From NCBI GenBank assembly GCA_020736575.1, contig JAGPYM010000014.1:868001-932000 (forward strand): DNA of 64,000 bases. The letters are read 5' to 3'. Each line of letters starts with the position of its first letter. Within the stretch, counting starts at the first letter, position 1. The position numbers and the translations under genes were made by a program. Below the pieces are notes generated by a model that did no database searches, was not told where the DNA came from, and saw nothing but the letters and a program-made list of their open reading frames with translations. Positions 39,236 through 51,900 of this stretch are shown piece after piece. The stretch is from Thelonectria olida. Lineage: Eukaryota > Ascomycota > Sordariomycetes > Hypocreales > Nectriaceae.

Positions 39236-41030
39236 TTAAAACTCGAACCTCCACCTAGGATCCGCATCTCCTTTCCAATCCTTGACCTCACCAACATCGC
39301 GAATCTCGGAGCTTATCTCAGCCCTCCTCGCATTCTCCCCCTTCAGCCTCCACGCCAGGACGGACACGACGACAATGTTGGCCACCAAGTACGCCAAAGC
39401 CATGGAATGGCCAACCACAAATCTCGGCCCGTCGTTGGCGCGGTAGAGCTGCGTGCCCATAACGGCACCAAGGTTGCCAATGCTGATTTGCATCGCGTTG
39501 GCAATGGCCCGCTTCGTCTGCCCCGACACGTTGATGGCCGGCCATGACAGAACGAGGGCTGTGGCTGGGTAGATGCCCGCCGCAGCGAAGAAGGTGCCTG
39601 CGTACGAGAGACCCGGACGACCTGTGGGATCAGTGTTTGCTAACAAGAGGATGTACCCAATCACGGCGACGGCGGATGAGCCCGCGATGAATACAGCTCG
39701 CTTTCCTAGTCTTTCAGAGGCGACGGCGACGCTGAGCGTTGTCAGGAACGCAACGGCGTAGGGAGGAATAGTCAGAAGCTGGGCGATGGCGGCCTTGTAT
39801 CCGAGGTCCTTGATGATTGTTGGCTGCGGACATGTTATTACACAGTACTCTAACAGTTCACTTTCACGTCTGCGACCTACCAGAAATAGAGAGAGCGTGT
39901 AAAGCGGGAGGCTCATGGTATGAAAGCCAAGTCCATACAGCCAGCAGTTCGGGTCCCGCAGCGCTTCAGCAACGGCATGCCAACTGAACTTCTCGTCATG
40001 GGTCGAGTCGCTGTCGGCTGCGAGTCTGGACTGGATGAGTTGTCGTTCTGCGTCTGTCAGGAACCGCGAAGTGGCAGGGTAGTTCTCGATGAACCAGTAA
40101 GCAGCAAAGGCCACGAGGACCGTTGCAATTCCTTCCTGTCGCTTGGTTAGCGAGTATCACGATTACCACAACAGGTCACCTTACCAAAATGAAGATCCAT
40201 CTCCAACCGTTATCCCACACGACGCCGGCCATTTTTCCAATGCCCTGTCCAATACGCGTTAGCATCGACTGTAAGATCATCCTCGCAATCTCTTTGGCCT
40301 ACATAAGCAAGTATCCCCCCAAAGGCACCGGCGAGAGAAGCGGCGCTGAAGAACAGAGAGATGCGATACTGTCGCTCGCGTCGCTTGTACCACATGGAAA
40401 AGTAAAAGACAACGCCGGGAAACAGGCCACTTTCCGTGACACCGAGGAAGAAGCGAGCAATCAAGAATCCAGTGAGGTTTTGGACCACACCAAGAAGGGT
40501 CGCGACAATGCCCCAGGCAATGGTGAGAGTCGGAAGCCAGAGCCGCGGCGTTGTGCGCTTGAGGATGATGTTGCATGGAATCTAGGGGGCACTTGTCAGC
40601 ATGTAATGGGGTATAGTTGGAAATGCTTTGTCGTCTTCGAACCTCGAAAAGTACGTATCCGATGAAATACAGCGTCAGGCCAGTCAGGTACTGGTTTCCA
40701 GCTGCACACGCAAACGATGATTAGTTCTCCTATTCATTATTGATTCAGGTTTCCATACTCATGTTGAGGTCATCGACCATTCCTTCGATTCGTGCATTGC
40801 CAACTATCATTGGTGTTAGAGTGCTCGTCATTGTCTCGACGTCGATGGAGGCCGTTGTTACCATTGCTGCGATCGAGAAAGGACAAGAGATACAGAATTC
40901 CGACGGCTGGAAGTAATTTGGCGTCAATTTTCCTCAAAAGCCGTTTCTCGTTGATCTCAGTATCTGACACGGCGGTAGCCGATCCGTCACTGAGATTTGG
41001 GGCATCCTCAACCACCTTTGAAGTTGTCAT
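39236..41030 (-). CDS. MFS permease, anion:cation symporter (allantoate/nicotinate-like) family
   Basis: Seven exons fit without frame breaks: 40862-41030, 40759-40803, 40643-40701, 40303-40581, 40185-40244, 39881-40135 and 39236-39823, giving 484 residues; introns are 49-61 bp. It starts MTTSKVVEDAPNLSDGSA; an upstream in-frame ATG is less likely. TM1 has LLPAVGILYLLSFLDRSNVG. The ACS signature follows: YFIGYVLFEIPCNIILKRT, GFLIARFFLGVTESGLFPGV and MWYKRRERQYRISLFFSAAS. The C-terminal half has GFHTMSLPLYTLSLFLPTII, IGNLGAVMGTQLYRANDGPR and a short hydrophilic tail. Members import small organic anions such as allantoate, nicotinate or other vitamins across the plasma membrane. The substrate cannot be read from the sequence. 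Confidence 0.88.
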
Positions 41031-42097
41031 TGCGATGTTGGCGGTTCTTAATCTCGCAGGAGAACAGCTGTTGCACGAGTGAGAGGAATTTCCCAGGCCG
41101 GGAACCTGTATTCTAATATGTACTGCTCTCTTTCTCACATCACATATTGCGTAATGCATCCCTTGTCCTGAGCCGGCACATTGATGTAACATCGACATCT
41201 CACCAACTTTAGAACCGTCTTCATGGTTTGGAGCTTGTAAGGAGTATCATGACATCACTACAAAGGCAACACTACTTACTTGGGCCGATATGCCGCGGAA
41301 AAGAAGATTAGAGAGTGAGCCGTGGTGAATGTCGTGATCCTAGCTGGGCCTTTCGTGCTTCATGTTGTCCAATAATAGCAGCGCATCTAGATAGATGGCG
41401 CCGATCATACCCCATGGGGGACAAGTGCCGTATGGCACCAACTCGCAAGACTGAGCAAAATTACTCCGTCTGCGCACATTCCTTTTTTGATATATTGAGT
41501 GCCTTTGTGCCAGCAACTTACCCTTGATAGAGCGGACAGCTTATATAATAGATATATTGAGTTACTCAGTACCTATAAGGGTAAGCTCTGGAAGTAAGAC
41601 GAACACATTGATGCCAGCGAGTCTCCTTTGAGAAGACACTTATCCTTGTCCGAAGAGAAACTGGACCATCAAAGCGCAGCAACGGTCACGTACCAGAAAC
41701 AGCAGCCCGGTGCCCCTCTTTGGTAACGGCAAACGGGGGATTCGATCTAATAGCGCTTCCTCAGAATCCCATTTGATGTCGGCCTTAGCAAAAGGACCAA
41801 GGTGCAGCTTGGGAACCCTTCACTGCGTCATTTCTGCAGGGAGGATCACTTCTGAAGAGATGGGTACTTGAGAATGCTAGTTGTGAACAAGAAAATTTAT
41901 TTATCCAGAAGTCCATTTCTAACCGAAATTGCCACCTTCATCTGCCAAAGAGTCTCGCGTATGTAAACCCGTCCCTCGTTGAGAACTGCGTCAACTTCTT
42001 CGGTGGCCAAGTTCCTATGTTTAGGACTGTCTTCGAGATGGGCTCGAAGACCTGCGCGAAGTCCATAGAGATCTGTCGGTGCGCATCGTGGACAAGT
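41031..42097. other. Intergenic, upstream of the MFS gene
   Basis: MFS promoter, a small insertion-like element (41489-41562, listed separately) and the 3' flank of the patatin gene. No gene recognised. Confidence 0.5.
41489..41562 (+). mobile_element. Very short retroelement-like insertion with 12-bp target duplication (copy 2)
   Basis: A 50-bp insert (41501-41550) lies between perfect 12-bp direct repeats gatatattgagt at 41489-41500 and 41551-41562. Its right half, CCCTTGATAGAGCGGACAGC plus TTATATAATA, matches the insert at 4206-4275 except for a few bases, while the flanking duplications differ. See the copy at 4194-4287. Confidence 0.5.
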
Positions 42098-44081
42098 TTA
42101 GAATACATTGCCTGCAAAGGCCTCCCATCGTTCTGTGTCTGCTCGAGCACGTCGAATCCGGACGGCCTCTTTGGCGATGGAATCAATCATTTCTCTCACA
42201 TCACTCCTGCGGAGATATGCATCAGTGGTTTGTCTGATCCCTCCAAGTGTGATCTCGCCCGTGCCTGCCGGACGCCAATCGCCAAAGGGGATTTCGCTGA
42301 GGTCTCCCTCAGCATTGAGTCTGTACGCCCGGTCTAGTTGAATACCTCTCGTGTACTCTCTCCACCCATCGGTTCCCATCTGTCCTTCTGTTGATACTTG
42401 GCGGAATTCAATAGGTCCGATCGTCTCAGCGGACTTCTTCAGTATTTTCCGGGTTCCGTATTTGTCCATTGAAACTGGCGTGGATGAGTCTGCATCGGCG
42501 CCCGATTCTACTCTGAGTCCAGTTCCAAGGCTCACAAAAAGGGCGGGGGTCATGTTGTGAAGGCTCCGAAATTCTCGAATAGCCAGAAGCGAGGGGTTGG
42601 TCGCCACGAGTCCTCCGTCTAAAAACTCCCTGCCGAAAATTTGAATGGACTCGAAATGGCCTGGAGCGGCACACGTTGCACGAGCGACCTGCCAAATTGG
42701 AGTCCCATGAGCGGAAAGGGTGTTGTCAGCCGCCAGATTAGTATAGCTTCTCCAAATGTATGGTTCAAGAATAACTCCACTGATAATGCGCGTAGAAATA
42801 ACCATGCTTCATAATGCTTGCTAGTTATCAAAGGCCAGAACTTGCAGGCGACAGAGGTAAGGGGGTCGACTTACGTTCTAGTACGATCCTCTCGGTACGG
42901 GAAGGGCTTCTTGTTGATGAAATCTTGCCCTAGCTGAGCTTCTTCTCCTATCCTTAGGAGACTGCTGCTGATGATTTTGCTGAATGCCTCACGGACTTTG
43001 TCGGGTGAGTACTTGGCTCGCGGGAAGAAGCAGGGTGTCGTTTCGCGGACCAATCTGGGCTGTCCAAAGACCTCTTGGCAGAAATCCATGAACCCATCGA
43101 GAGCCTGGTCCACCGTCATGCGCAACCTTCCTAACATGATGCTGTTCAGGCTTCGAATAGAGTCAGCTTCTGTGAAAACTTGAGACATCCATTACCTACC
43201 CTCCAGTTGATGTTCCAGCCATATAGTCAAAGTAATGGCAGGGTAGGAAATCATCAACCCGGTCTGATGAAGCCGTTTCTTTGGATAATGTTGTATTATC
43301 GCAGCCGTCCCACGGATATGAACCACTCGTCAAGACCGGACCGCCAGGGTGGCCCATTTCAACCTCCCGGATTCGGATCATGATGCTCTTCAGGATCAAG
43401 AGACTAGAGAAAGCGCAAACCCCTCCACCATCTACAACGGAGGAATGAGTGCCAAGCGAGGGGTGCGTTAAGAGGTTTAAGATTCATACCAAATGACAAA
43501 ATTGACTTTTGTGCCCAGGGACCTTTACGATCGGAAATGTCATCATATCCTCGAAGAGGAAGGCGAGCAGCCGCGTGAGAGGGAGTGAGGATCTCCATAC
43601 CGCCAGCTGGCTCGTGTTCTTCTCGGAGTTCATGCTTTTGTTTTGCCTGGGCTTTGGTTGGTTCCATCTTGCTGCCCATTCGTTTCAAATATTCCTGTTG
43701 AATCTCCATATACCACGTCCAGGGAGGACTGTCAATAAGTGAGCTTGCATCATTGCAGAGAGAGTTGACGGCTTGTATAAGCTCGGCCGTCTTCCTGGGG
43801 CCGTCTGACGCCGTCTGAGATACCACTAACAGATTGCAAGCCGTCTCTTCAATGTACTCCATTTTAAGGGTACTCGGTACATGGTTGAGCAGGGTGACCC
43901 CCGTCCACAGGGGGCTGCTAGGTTCGAAAGCCTTTGTTGCTTCCTCGTGCATCCTGCGTCGCGACTTTGCCAGGCGGAGTGCGCTCATCATGCGTAATGT
44001 CGCGGACGCATCGGGACTATCAATGATCTTCTGAAGTACTGGCGCTGCCTCCCTCGACGAGAACACAGCACCTATGATCAT
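42098..44081 (-). CDS. Patatin-like phospholipase, catalytically complete
   Basis: Exons 43490-44081, 43200-43431, 42875-43150 and 42098-42806 give 602 residues with every junction in frame. Residues 1-190 are a largely helical region of unknown type. The patatin domain begins at ILSFDGGGVCAFSSLLILKS (oxyanion loop, Asp198 across intron 1). The nucleophile elbow GTSTGG has Ser272, across intron 2, then LNSIMLGRLRMTVDQALDGF. The catalytic Asp430 lies in FLDGGLVATNPSLLAIREF, and SLGTGL follows. The C-terminal part has TDGWREYTRGIQLDRAYRLN and a basic helical end. Members hydrolyse acyl esters of phospholipids. In fungi this domain is a known effector of NLR-type proteins (for example PLP-1 of Neurospora), but no NB-ARC is fused here. 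Instead an NB-ARC gene starts 187 bp away on the opposite strand. The intron 3 acceptor has near alternatives. Confidence 0.87.
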
Positions 44082-44268
44082 GGGTGCCGATCATAGTTCT
44101 ATTTGCAAATTCAACTCAAACCTAGGGCCTTTTGTAACGATAAACACGGGGTTGTATGGAGTATTCAGGGAAGTGACGACCAACGGGGTACAGCATCACC
44201 GGGTAGAGCGTCGCGTATGAATCCATAATAAGCCAGATTCAAAAGCCCAGTCCTGATTAACTCTCCAG
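44082..44268. promoter_or_regulatory. Shared bidirectional promoter of the patatin / NB-ARC pair
   Basis: Only 187 bp separate the two start codons of the divergent genes, so both promoters and 5' leaders must overlap or be very short. No TATA box or known operator is obvious. Co-regulation is inferred from the arrangement. Confidence 0.55.
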
Positions 44269-46073
44269 ATGTTTGGCCACCCACGCTTCGTCGCTCATGC
44301 GTATCCGCCCGATGGCAACTTTTGGTGGGAAGGGAGCCAACTCAACGAGATCCAGCATCAGCTCACGTCTACAAGACCCTTCTTTGGGCGTTCACAAGAG
44401 CTGAATACATTCGAGTCAGCATTAGCCACCGAGCCGAAACGCCCGAAATTCACTATAATCAAGGGTATTGCTGGCATAGGGTACTCTCACTAAACTCAGT
44501 CACTGTGATCTTGCTGACTAACCTTTTCCCAAAGAAAACAGAGCTGCTCCTACAATTTGCGGCTGCACAAAGAGGCCGCAGGAATGTCTTCTTTTTGGCA
44601 GCAGATGACTCAAAGACACTCGAGAGTGTGCTTGCCGAGCTTTCTACAAGAATTGGCTTTGACATGATTGATAACCCGGCGGTGAATCAAGAACGGTGGA
44701 GAAACACTTCTGTCTCCGAGCGCGTCCAGGTATTCATTACGTGGCTAGGAGATGCGTCTAACAAAGAGTCGTTGTTTATCGTTGACGATATTGAAACATT
44801 CGGCTACTCCAATATTCAACTCATTCTGAAATACCCGGCCCAGCATATTGTCATTTCCACTCGAGACTCCAACTTGATACGGACGGATCGAGCCTTTCAA
44901 GAATTCCGACTCTCTCCCTTGGACAACGATGATACAATAGGAATCCTCCAAGACACACTCAAAAGTCTTCCTTGGGTATCGGTAAAGAGGCTTTCTTCGA
45001 GAGAACTCGATTCCATTGCCCACAAAATCAAAGGTCATCCTCTCGCAGCCCGAAACGCCATTCCATTCATTATGGACCGCCTGTCAACCTACCAAAATCC
45101 CGGTGCGGAGTTTGTCAACCTATTCGAGAGCCAAGATCCTGAAGAGCGGAAATTGTTTCTCGATTTCAGCTTCGAAGGCCGCTCGCTCTGGGACGCTTTT
45201 AATACGTCGCTTGAGCGTCTCCAGCTGCAGGAGAATCCGGGCAACGCGCTCAAGCTGATCCAGGTGCTTCCGTACCTGCGTCTTGACCACGATTGCATCG
45301 ATGACGTTCTCAAGCTGGACAAGCGTTGGTTACGAGACTGCGCAGAAGAGTTTCCTGATGTCGCGGTGCTCAAGTCTGGCTACGCGGTCGTCTCGGACTG
45401 GCTCTCGAAATTGCGTGGTGTCTCGTTTTATGTCCAGAGCGACTCTTTCAGCGCCGCCAAAGCCCTCGACATCCATCCACTCATATTACAGTACATCTTG
45501 CTTCACATCAATGAGCAGACAAGAAGGAACCTCGCCAAGCAGGTTTTGCAACTCTTCCAAAAGTTGGAAGACAGGGGAGCGCATCGGCATTCCCAAGTGA
45601 GACCCCATGTGCTTCAATGCATTGAAGTCTGTCACGGGCTGGGAATCTCACTGAGTAGCCTGGGGCTTTCAAAAAGCATCCTTCAGTGGGTTGAAGGGTT
45701 TCTAATGGGCGAATTGAAGGGCGAGGAGAAGGAGGAGGAGACGGTCAAAAGGCCATCTCTTGACTTGGACGAACCAGCCTCTACAGTCATACAAGAGTTC
45801 GCCACGAACTGCATGCAGACCAAAGAATTGTTGGAAAAAGCGGGAATGTCCATGACGTACGACGGCACCGCTTATTTAATGATTACCAATTGTAAAAAGG
45901 GCTATAAGAACCTGCGAAGGTTGCTTAAAGGCCACGAAGAGGTACCGGAATCACTCAAGTCAAAGCTTGGAGAGACGATCATGGTTCTTGAAGAAATGGT
46001 GAGGTCGAGAAGCCTGTACCCGGAATTCATTTCTGAACTTATAGAATTCAGGAAAGAGTTGAACTATGAGTGA
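44269..46073 (+). CDS. NB-ARC (STAND) NTPase, partner of the patatin gene; one-base frame problem in Walker A
   Basis: Exon 1 (44269-44480) ends TRPFFGRSQELNTFESAL ... FTIIKGIAGIG. Exon 2 (44535-46073) begins KTELLLQFAAAQRGRRNVFF, so the intron (GTACTC...CAAAG, 44481-44534) splits the Walker A motif GIAGIG|KT, a common intron site in fungal NB-ARC genes. Exon 2 also has Walker B LFIVDDIE (about 151-158), HIVISTRDSNL, and GHPLAARNAIPFIMDRLSTY as the GLPL-like region. After about 350 the protein is helical with no TPR, WD40 or ankyrin repeats that I can see, and total length is about 583. Oddity: exon 1 ends in phase 2 but exon 2 must start in phase 0, so splicing at the only GT-AG pair shifts the frame. 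One extra A in the AAAA after the acceptor would mend it. Either a sequence error or a recent null allele. The function is presumably nucleotide-dependent sensing and oligomerisation. Confidence 0.7.
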
Positions 46074-46689
46074 GTGCCTCACTCGGAGAACATTGAGCTA
46101 CAAATGGATAATAATGTACCAGGCCAGTACTTGTAAAGCACGATGCGACCCTTCGAGGGTGTTGCAATAGTTATAATCACGGTGTATCTTAATGGTATCG
46201 ACTCCTTGTATACGAAATGCATTCCTCCCAGTCCTAGCATAAACGAAAGAACATAGAAACCTCTGCAGAAGCTCGAATGCAGCTGGTCTCTATGTCCGAC
46301 TCCGGTGCCATCTTCTTAGAGGTGGTTCCTCGAGAGACATCCGAGACAATCAAGGCTTGTGGGCGCTATTCTTTCTGCTTGGCTTACCGCCTATGGCTTG
46401 TCTTGAACTCTGACAATCCGCTGCTCTTGCTTGATCTGGCTCGAATGAAAGGAATAATTGATTAACAGTCGGGATAAATATACGGGGTTTCGGGCATACG
46501 AATAATACATCCGAGCAAACGGTGGCGGCTGTCGCTCGGGGATCAATATGAATAAGTGTTCCAAGCATAATTAGACATCTCTCGGGCAGCACGGGAAACG
46601 AATCCGACGATCAAATTATACATCATCAAATCGTAGATTTACTACAGTCAACTACCAGCATCAACCATCGGCAACCATGGGTCCCCTTA
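46074..46689. other. Intergenic between convergent genes
   Basis: 3' flanks of the NB-ARC (+) and OPT (-) genes; nothing else recognised. Confidence 0.5.
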
Positions 46690-48999
46690 TTAATTACCGG
46701 GAAGGGCAATTGTGCTGCCATACACAGAACCGTCCACCTTGCCCAGTGTAAGTGCCGCATTCACAACACCCGCCAAGCCCTCTCCAGCAATCAGGCCAGC
46801 AGCCACGGCGAAACCGTACATCTCAAAGTGACCGGCATACCACTTACGCCACCACCAAGCAGTGATAGATCCAAACAGGATAGCGTTAGCGTAACCGCTG
46901 TCGGCTCCCAAGACCCAGGCAACACCAATACTCATCCAGTTGGGCAGCCAATCTCTGTACTTCTCTCGCTCGCCGACTAGGTAGTATGTCTTGAAGACGG
47001 CCTGGAACGCACAGAAGACACCCATGCAGATGGAAAAGATGCCCGAGCTGCGGGGGATGTTGATGGTAGGCAGAGTAACAGCCTCGGCAACGGCCTTCCA
47101 TGCAGCGACCGACGGGGCGGAAAACTGGCAAGTAGCCGTCGGGTCATCGTTAGGCTTCCACACGCAGGGATACGCCGCCATGAAGAGCACGAAGATGCCA
47201 GGAGCCAAGAAGACCGAGACAACAGTACCGAGGGCCTGAGCGTAGAACTGAGCCTTGGGGGGCGTCTTGAGCAAGAAGCCGACTCGGAAATCGCTGACAA
47301 GGGAGGTGGCCACGTCGGCGGTTCCAGAGGCAATGTTTCCGGCGATCAAGTTGATTCGCTGCGCAGGCTTCACCTCGTAGTGGCCCTTTGTGATGCCACC
47401 AAAGACCAGCTGGGAGGCCTTGGCAGACGCAGTGAGAGGGGTGCAGTCAGTGACGGCGCCGCCATAGATACTGAGGAAGGCAAAGACGAGACCGAGGAGA
47501 CAGGCCAGGATGGCAAGACCGGCGTTCATGTGGAACTGCAGCTCGGCAACGATACAGGCAACGACGAGGAAGACGACGCTTCCGGTCATCCAAACCCACA
47601 TGGGCACCTGCTGGTCATCGGGGGCAAAGTCCTCGACAAAGCCGTCCTGGTCGGCCTTGGCAGCTTGCTTCTCGAGGAACGAGTTGCTGTGGCCATGGGT
47701 CTGGAGCATGTTGTTGATGGCGCGAGACCCCTCTCGGAAGGCGTACTTGGTGCCGCTCCAGATGACCTTGATGTGGAGGAAGAACTCGACAAGGCTGTAG
47801 ACGAGGAGGACCATGACACCGGGCCAAAGGAACCAGTATCGGGGGGACGGGGTAGAGCCGGGGTTAGAGGCGTCGACCATGCTGTTGAAGGTGTACAGCT
47901 CAGCCCACTTGGTGCCGGGCTCTCCAGATTGGTATCCGATGCATTCGCCGTAGTGGACGAGAAGAGGACCGGCCAATGCCCAGGCGAAGACTGTGCCTCC
48001 CCACCAAGAGATGGCCGCGTTCAAACCCACCAAGATACCGGATCCGAAGAAAGCGGGAGTCAACTGAATGTACCATCCCCAGTTCTCTGGCCCGAGGAAG
48101 CCAGTCGTCTTGTGTCCCGACCAGATGTAAAACCAGGTAAAGATGTGCCAGTTGTGGAGGATGCCATCAGCATACTGGCTCACGACAATCTGCAGGAAAG
48201 CTCCAAGGAAGGAGTAACCCAAAGCCTTGATTTTCTTGAGGGCATCGGTCGCGCCAGAGCCCACAGCGTGCATGGAGCGAATCGTCATGGCCGTGGCCGT
48301 CGGCGTGGGGAACACGAGGTTGAGCTCTCTGGCGACGTTGATGATGAAGAACTTTCGAAGCGGGACGGCGGCGAAGAGGCCGAAGAGGGCGCAGACAAAG
48401 GTGATGGTCAAGATACGGCCGAAATCGCTCTTGGGGTCGTCCGAGAGCAGCTGGAGTCGGTACATGGCGGGCAGACCGGCGACGAAAACACCGGACATGC
48501 CGCCGGCACCCGTCGCGGCGGCTTGGATGATGGAGTTCTCCTGGGGTCCGAAGGTCTGGCCGATGAAGGGCACGCCGGGGGCGAGCTTGCAGAGGACGAT
48601 GATGAAGCCGTAACCAAAGATGGCGCCCATCATTTGGGATGGGAACGTGAAACCTGTCTTGAGGCCTTTGGACATGTCAATCCATGTTGATCGATGTTAG
48701 ACAGGCAATTGGAGTGAGCTCTTACCCAAGTAGACGTTGGAGGCGTTCACCAGAGAACCCAAGATGATGCCGATGAGGACGGCACGAACGGTCAAGGGGT
48801 TCTCCTCATGGGGAACACCCTTTGTCGGAGGGAAGCTTGTGAAGAGGTCGGTGACAGTCTCGTCCTCCTCGGACTCAGACTTGAGGTCGACATCGTGGTC
48901 ATTCTTCTCGTCGTAGATGTTGGGAGCCCCGGCCCGGGCGATGTTGGGGTCGGCCCTCATGTCAACAACAACCGTGTCTGCCATTGTTGCGGATGCCAC
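46690..48999 (-). CDS. OPT-family transporter (YSL-like clade)
   Basis: Exons 48726-48999 and 46690-48665 with a 60-bp intron give 749 residues, normal for the family. The N-terminal 60 residues are acidic and cytosolic (SESEEDETVTDLF). About 14-16 hydrophobic segments follow, including NPLTVRAVLIGIILGSLVNA, GLKTGFTFPSQMMGAIFGYG, ARELNLVFPTPTATAMTIRS, GWYIQLTPAFFGSGILVGLN, TDCTPLTASAKASQLVFGGI and AGNIASGTADVATSLVSDFR. The PTPTATA segment and overall layout place it in the yellow-stripe-like branch rather than the glutathione/tetrapeptide branch. Family members carry oligopeptides or metal-chelate complexes into the cytosol with protons. The substrate is unknown. A second in-frame ATG five codons downstream is an alternative start. 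The long open frame antisense to it is a codon-bias shadow. Confidence 0.9.
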
Positions 49000-51900
49000 G
49001 AATGGAATGATACTTCTGCGATGAAGAGAGGAGAATCGTCTCGAGGAGAGCAGGCGAGGCCGGGCTTCTTAAGTGAAACCACGAGAGCGAAGAGCCAACA
49101 TACATGCAGTCGAGCTGTGCCAATGCCACCCACTCGAACAGCACAAGCGACCAAAAGGTTCCATCGCCACACGCACACCCCTGCGCAGAACTAAGCCGCC
49201 GAGCAAACAGAGAGGACTTTTTGCAATTCCCGTCGCACGACAAAAGGGAAAAGGGCAGGCCACGCGCGGAATCCCCCAACGGCTTGCATGTTCGACGTTT
49301 GGGTCGAGCTCCAGAAGTTCCCATCGCCGTGATAGATTTCAGCGCCTTATCTCGACAAGCGACGAATCAGAGGCCCGCCAAAGGGGTTTGCGAGCTTCCC
49401 GAACGGGAGCGTGGACGGCGATCGATGCTGGCGCACTTTTGTACGTGTCCGATCTGGGGGCCTGGGTCCGTCTCAGAGCGTTTTTGGCTCCCCCACCCCC
49501 GGACGGTGGCACCGTAGAGGGGAAGAGATATCGATATCAATCCGATGGATGGTGCATATCATCTAGGGATTATGCGCCTGTCCTCGAAATGTGATGTTGA
49601 TCGGCTTTGTTGTCGTGGCTTCACCATGTTGGACAGATCCAAATGTTTCAGCCACTTACCCAGAGACTGGGATATTCGCTGTTGCGGTGGTTGGTTGGCA
49701 CACCTACTCCTCCAGATCCTCTCTCTCTGCAAAAGATCCCTTCAGATAAACGCATTCGAAGCTTGGCATATTGATATCGCAATCGCAGTGGATTCTACAA
49801 ACATATCAGACGCTCAACGGTCAAGGGAGAAAGCCAAAAGCAGGCTGTTATCGCGTGCAATGGGCTCACTCAATTGGCCAAATAAATGACAAAAGCACGC
49901 GCTCTATTCGCCAATGTACTTTGGATCGGCACAAATGCCGTCTTTGTCCAAGTCAGGCCATTTGCGCCGAACCCAACTCGGGGAACCTTTGCAAGCCTTG
50001 GCGTTGTGGCGTCGCCCCTGGGCCTGGAACCTTTGATAGGAGGCCAGATAGGTGCATTGCAGCAGTATGCATGCGTGTTGGCTGCTGTAAATAGCTGCGA
50101 GGTTTGGGGGGATTTTGCGGGCGTCTCTTGATCGGATGAGAGTGAGCGTCTGTTCATCCTTTTCTCGGTACAAATTCTAATTACCGCTTGAAATTCCCAC
50201 TCTGCTGGTCAATATCTAATTAAGACCAATTCCCGTCCTATCGGCGTCTCAATATCCACCAGCATGGGGCATCTTCAAGTATCGCCGGCCGAAAGACCGT
50301 AACGAGAGCAACATCCTATTCCCCAGTACAAGTCCGCCTGCTGTCCGCGTACTGTCCACACCCTAAAAACATGCATATTTTAGCCATTTGATTAAGTTTA
50401 AGCGACTAACTAAGAGGTATACGAGATTCCTTTTAGCCCCAGCAGCGTGACAATCCATCGCCGGCCTTAACGCCCAAGAAGAGCCAGATGGCTGGCGGCG
50501 GGGATGGAATCTTTGCAACGACTCTTGACTATAAACTGATTTTCCTTCGAGGCCAAGACTTTTGAGCCCTCACGTGGTAGGATTACAGCAAACACCAGCC
50601 TCTTTTGTCGGGACACTCACCATCAGCGTCTTGAATAGGCAAGTCTGAGACTCGAGCCAACAAGTCCAATAACTCACGCACGACTCGCCAGTTCTCACGC
50701 AATCACATGCATACTTCACGGCTACCCAACAGTGCATTCGGCCCTCTCCGAATCACGACAACATGGAAGCATTCCGTGCCCGCGGACAACCCGAGATAGT
50801 GGCTCACGAGGGCCGTCAAGCCCACCGTATAGGGTTGACATGTGTCGATCGTCTCCCGGGATGTTCACGGGCTCCCTTCCGCCCCGGACCCGACAATGGA
50901 CGATGCTAGCCGGATGCCTCGATGAATCTGGAACATGCTGTTTCCACCTTGATGGATCGGAGAGCCGCATGTTGAAGGCCGTGCTGCAAGATGTCCTGTG
51001 TTGCGGGGGGTCGAGCCAAGGTAGGTCGCATGGTTCAAGGATTGGGACTGTTATGAGCATTGAACCAAGATGAATGAATGTATTTGGACAATGTGGTACC
51101 CTACGCTCGGCCAGTCCTGTCCCAAAGATGAAGACCGTTCTTGCGATCCCGAGGAACCATTGCCTACGACCTTCTCCCCCAGTCTTGTCTCACAGAGTCA
51201 AGTTGATACTCGGGCAGATCAGCCATCACCACCACTTTTCAGACCGTACGAGTTTGCGTGGCAAAGACGTACAGGAGAGAGTGGCAAAGGCAAATCGGGT
51301 TCCATTTTCATCTCGCGGCCCTCGCCATGAGTCTAGATGTGTTCCACGATAGCCGATCTCACTCATTTCAGAGATAGCAGCGGGCGTTGCAGCTTACAAA
51401 GAGTCAATCCCTTGTCGCTTGGTTATCGTGAACTTGACGATGTCGCATCTTACACTCGGCTTCAGTTCCGAAGAGTCAAGGATAACAACGAGTTTGTCCG
51501 ACCTAAGTCATTCGGCATTCCCTGAAGGGGAGTTTTGGGATGAGATCTGACTGGATTTCGATGTTCGAATGGTCCTTTTGATCGAGGACGTGTCCAAACG
51601 AGCGATACTTGGCGATGGTTGCAACCCCGACGATATACGTTCCAGTCCAGTTTGGTGGGAGAAACAGCAGATGCCTTGATACCCTTGGAGTTGCGTCTTG
51701 GCCGTCCCAGCTCAATGGTCGTCTCTCTCGTCTAGTTAACCGCCGAAATCAAAGGTCCCCCAAACCACCTATAGACCAAGGGCCCTGGCTCTCCTTCAAA
51801 GGTCCCTCACATACAAACGGTAGGGAGCTTCCACTTTTGGCCACAGCCAAGACCGACATATCAGATGCAACCAACCCATACAGTAGGTTATCTCCCCACA

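Noticed and set aside
44322..44534. Continuous 583-codon frame suggesting the NB-ARC gene starts at 44322 without an intron
   Set aside because: Its first 70 residues read through the intron and the wrong frame; they lack FFGRSQEL and GIAGIG, which are present in the exon 1 frame.
47380..48690. 436-codon open frame on the plus strand
   Set aside because: It is antisense to the OPT transporter and exists because of that gene's codon bias; its translation has no TM segments or family features.
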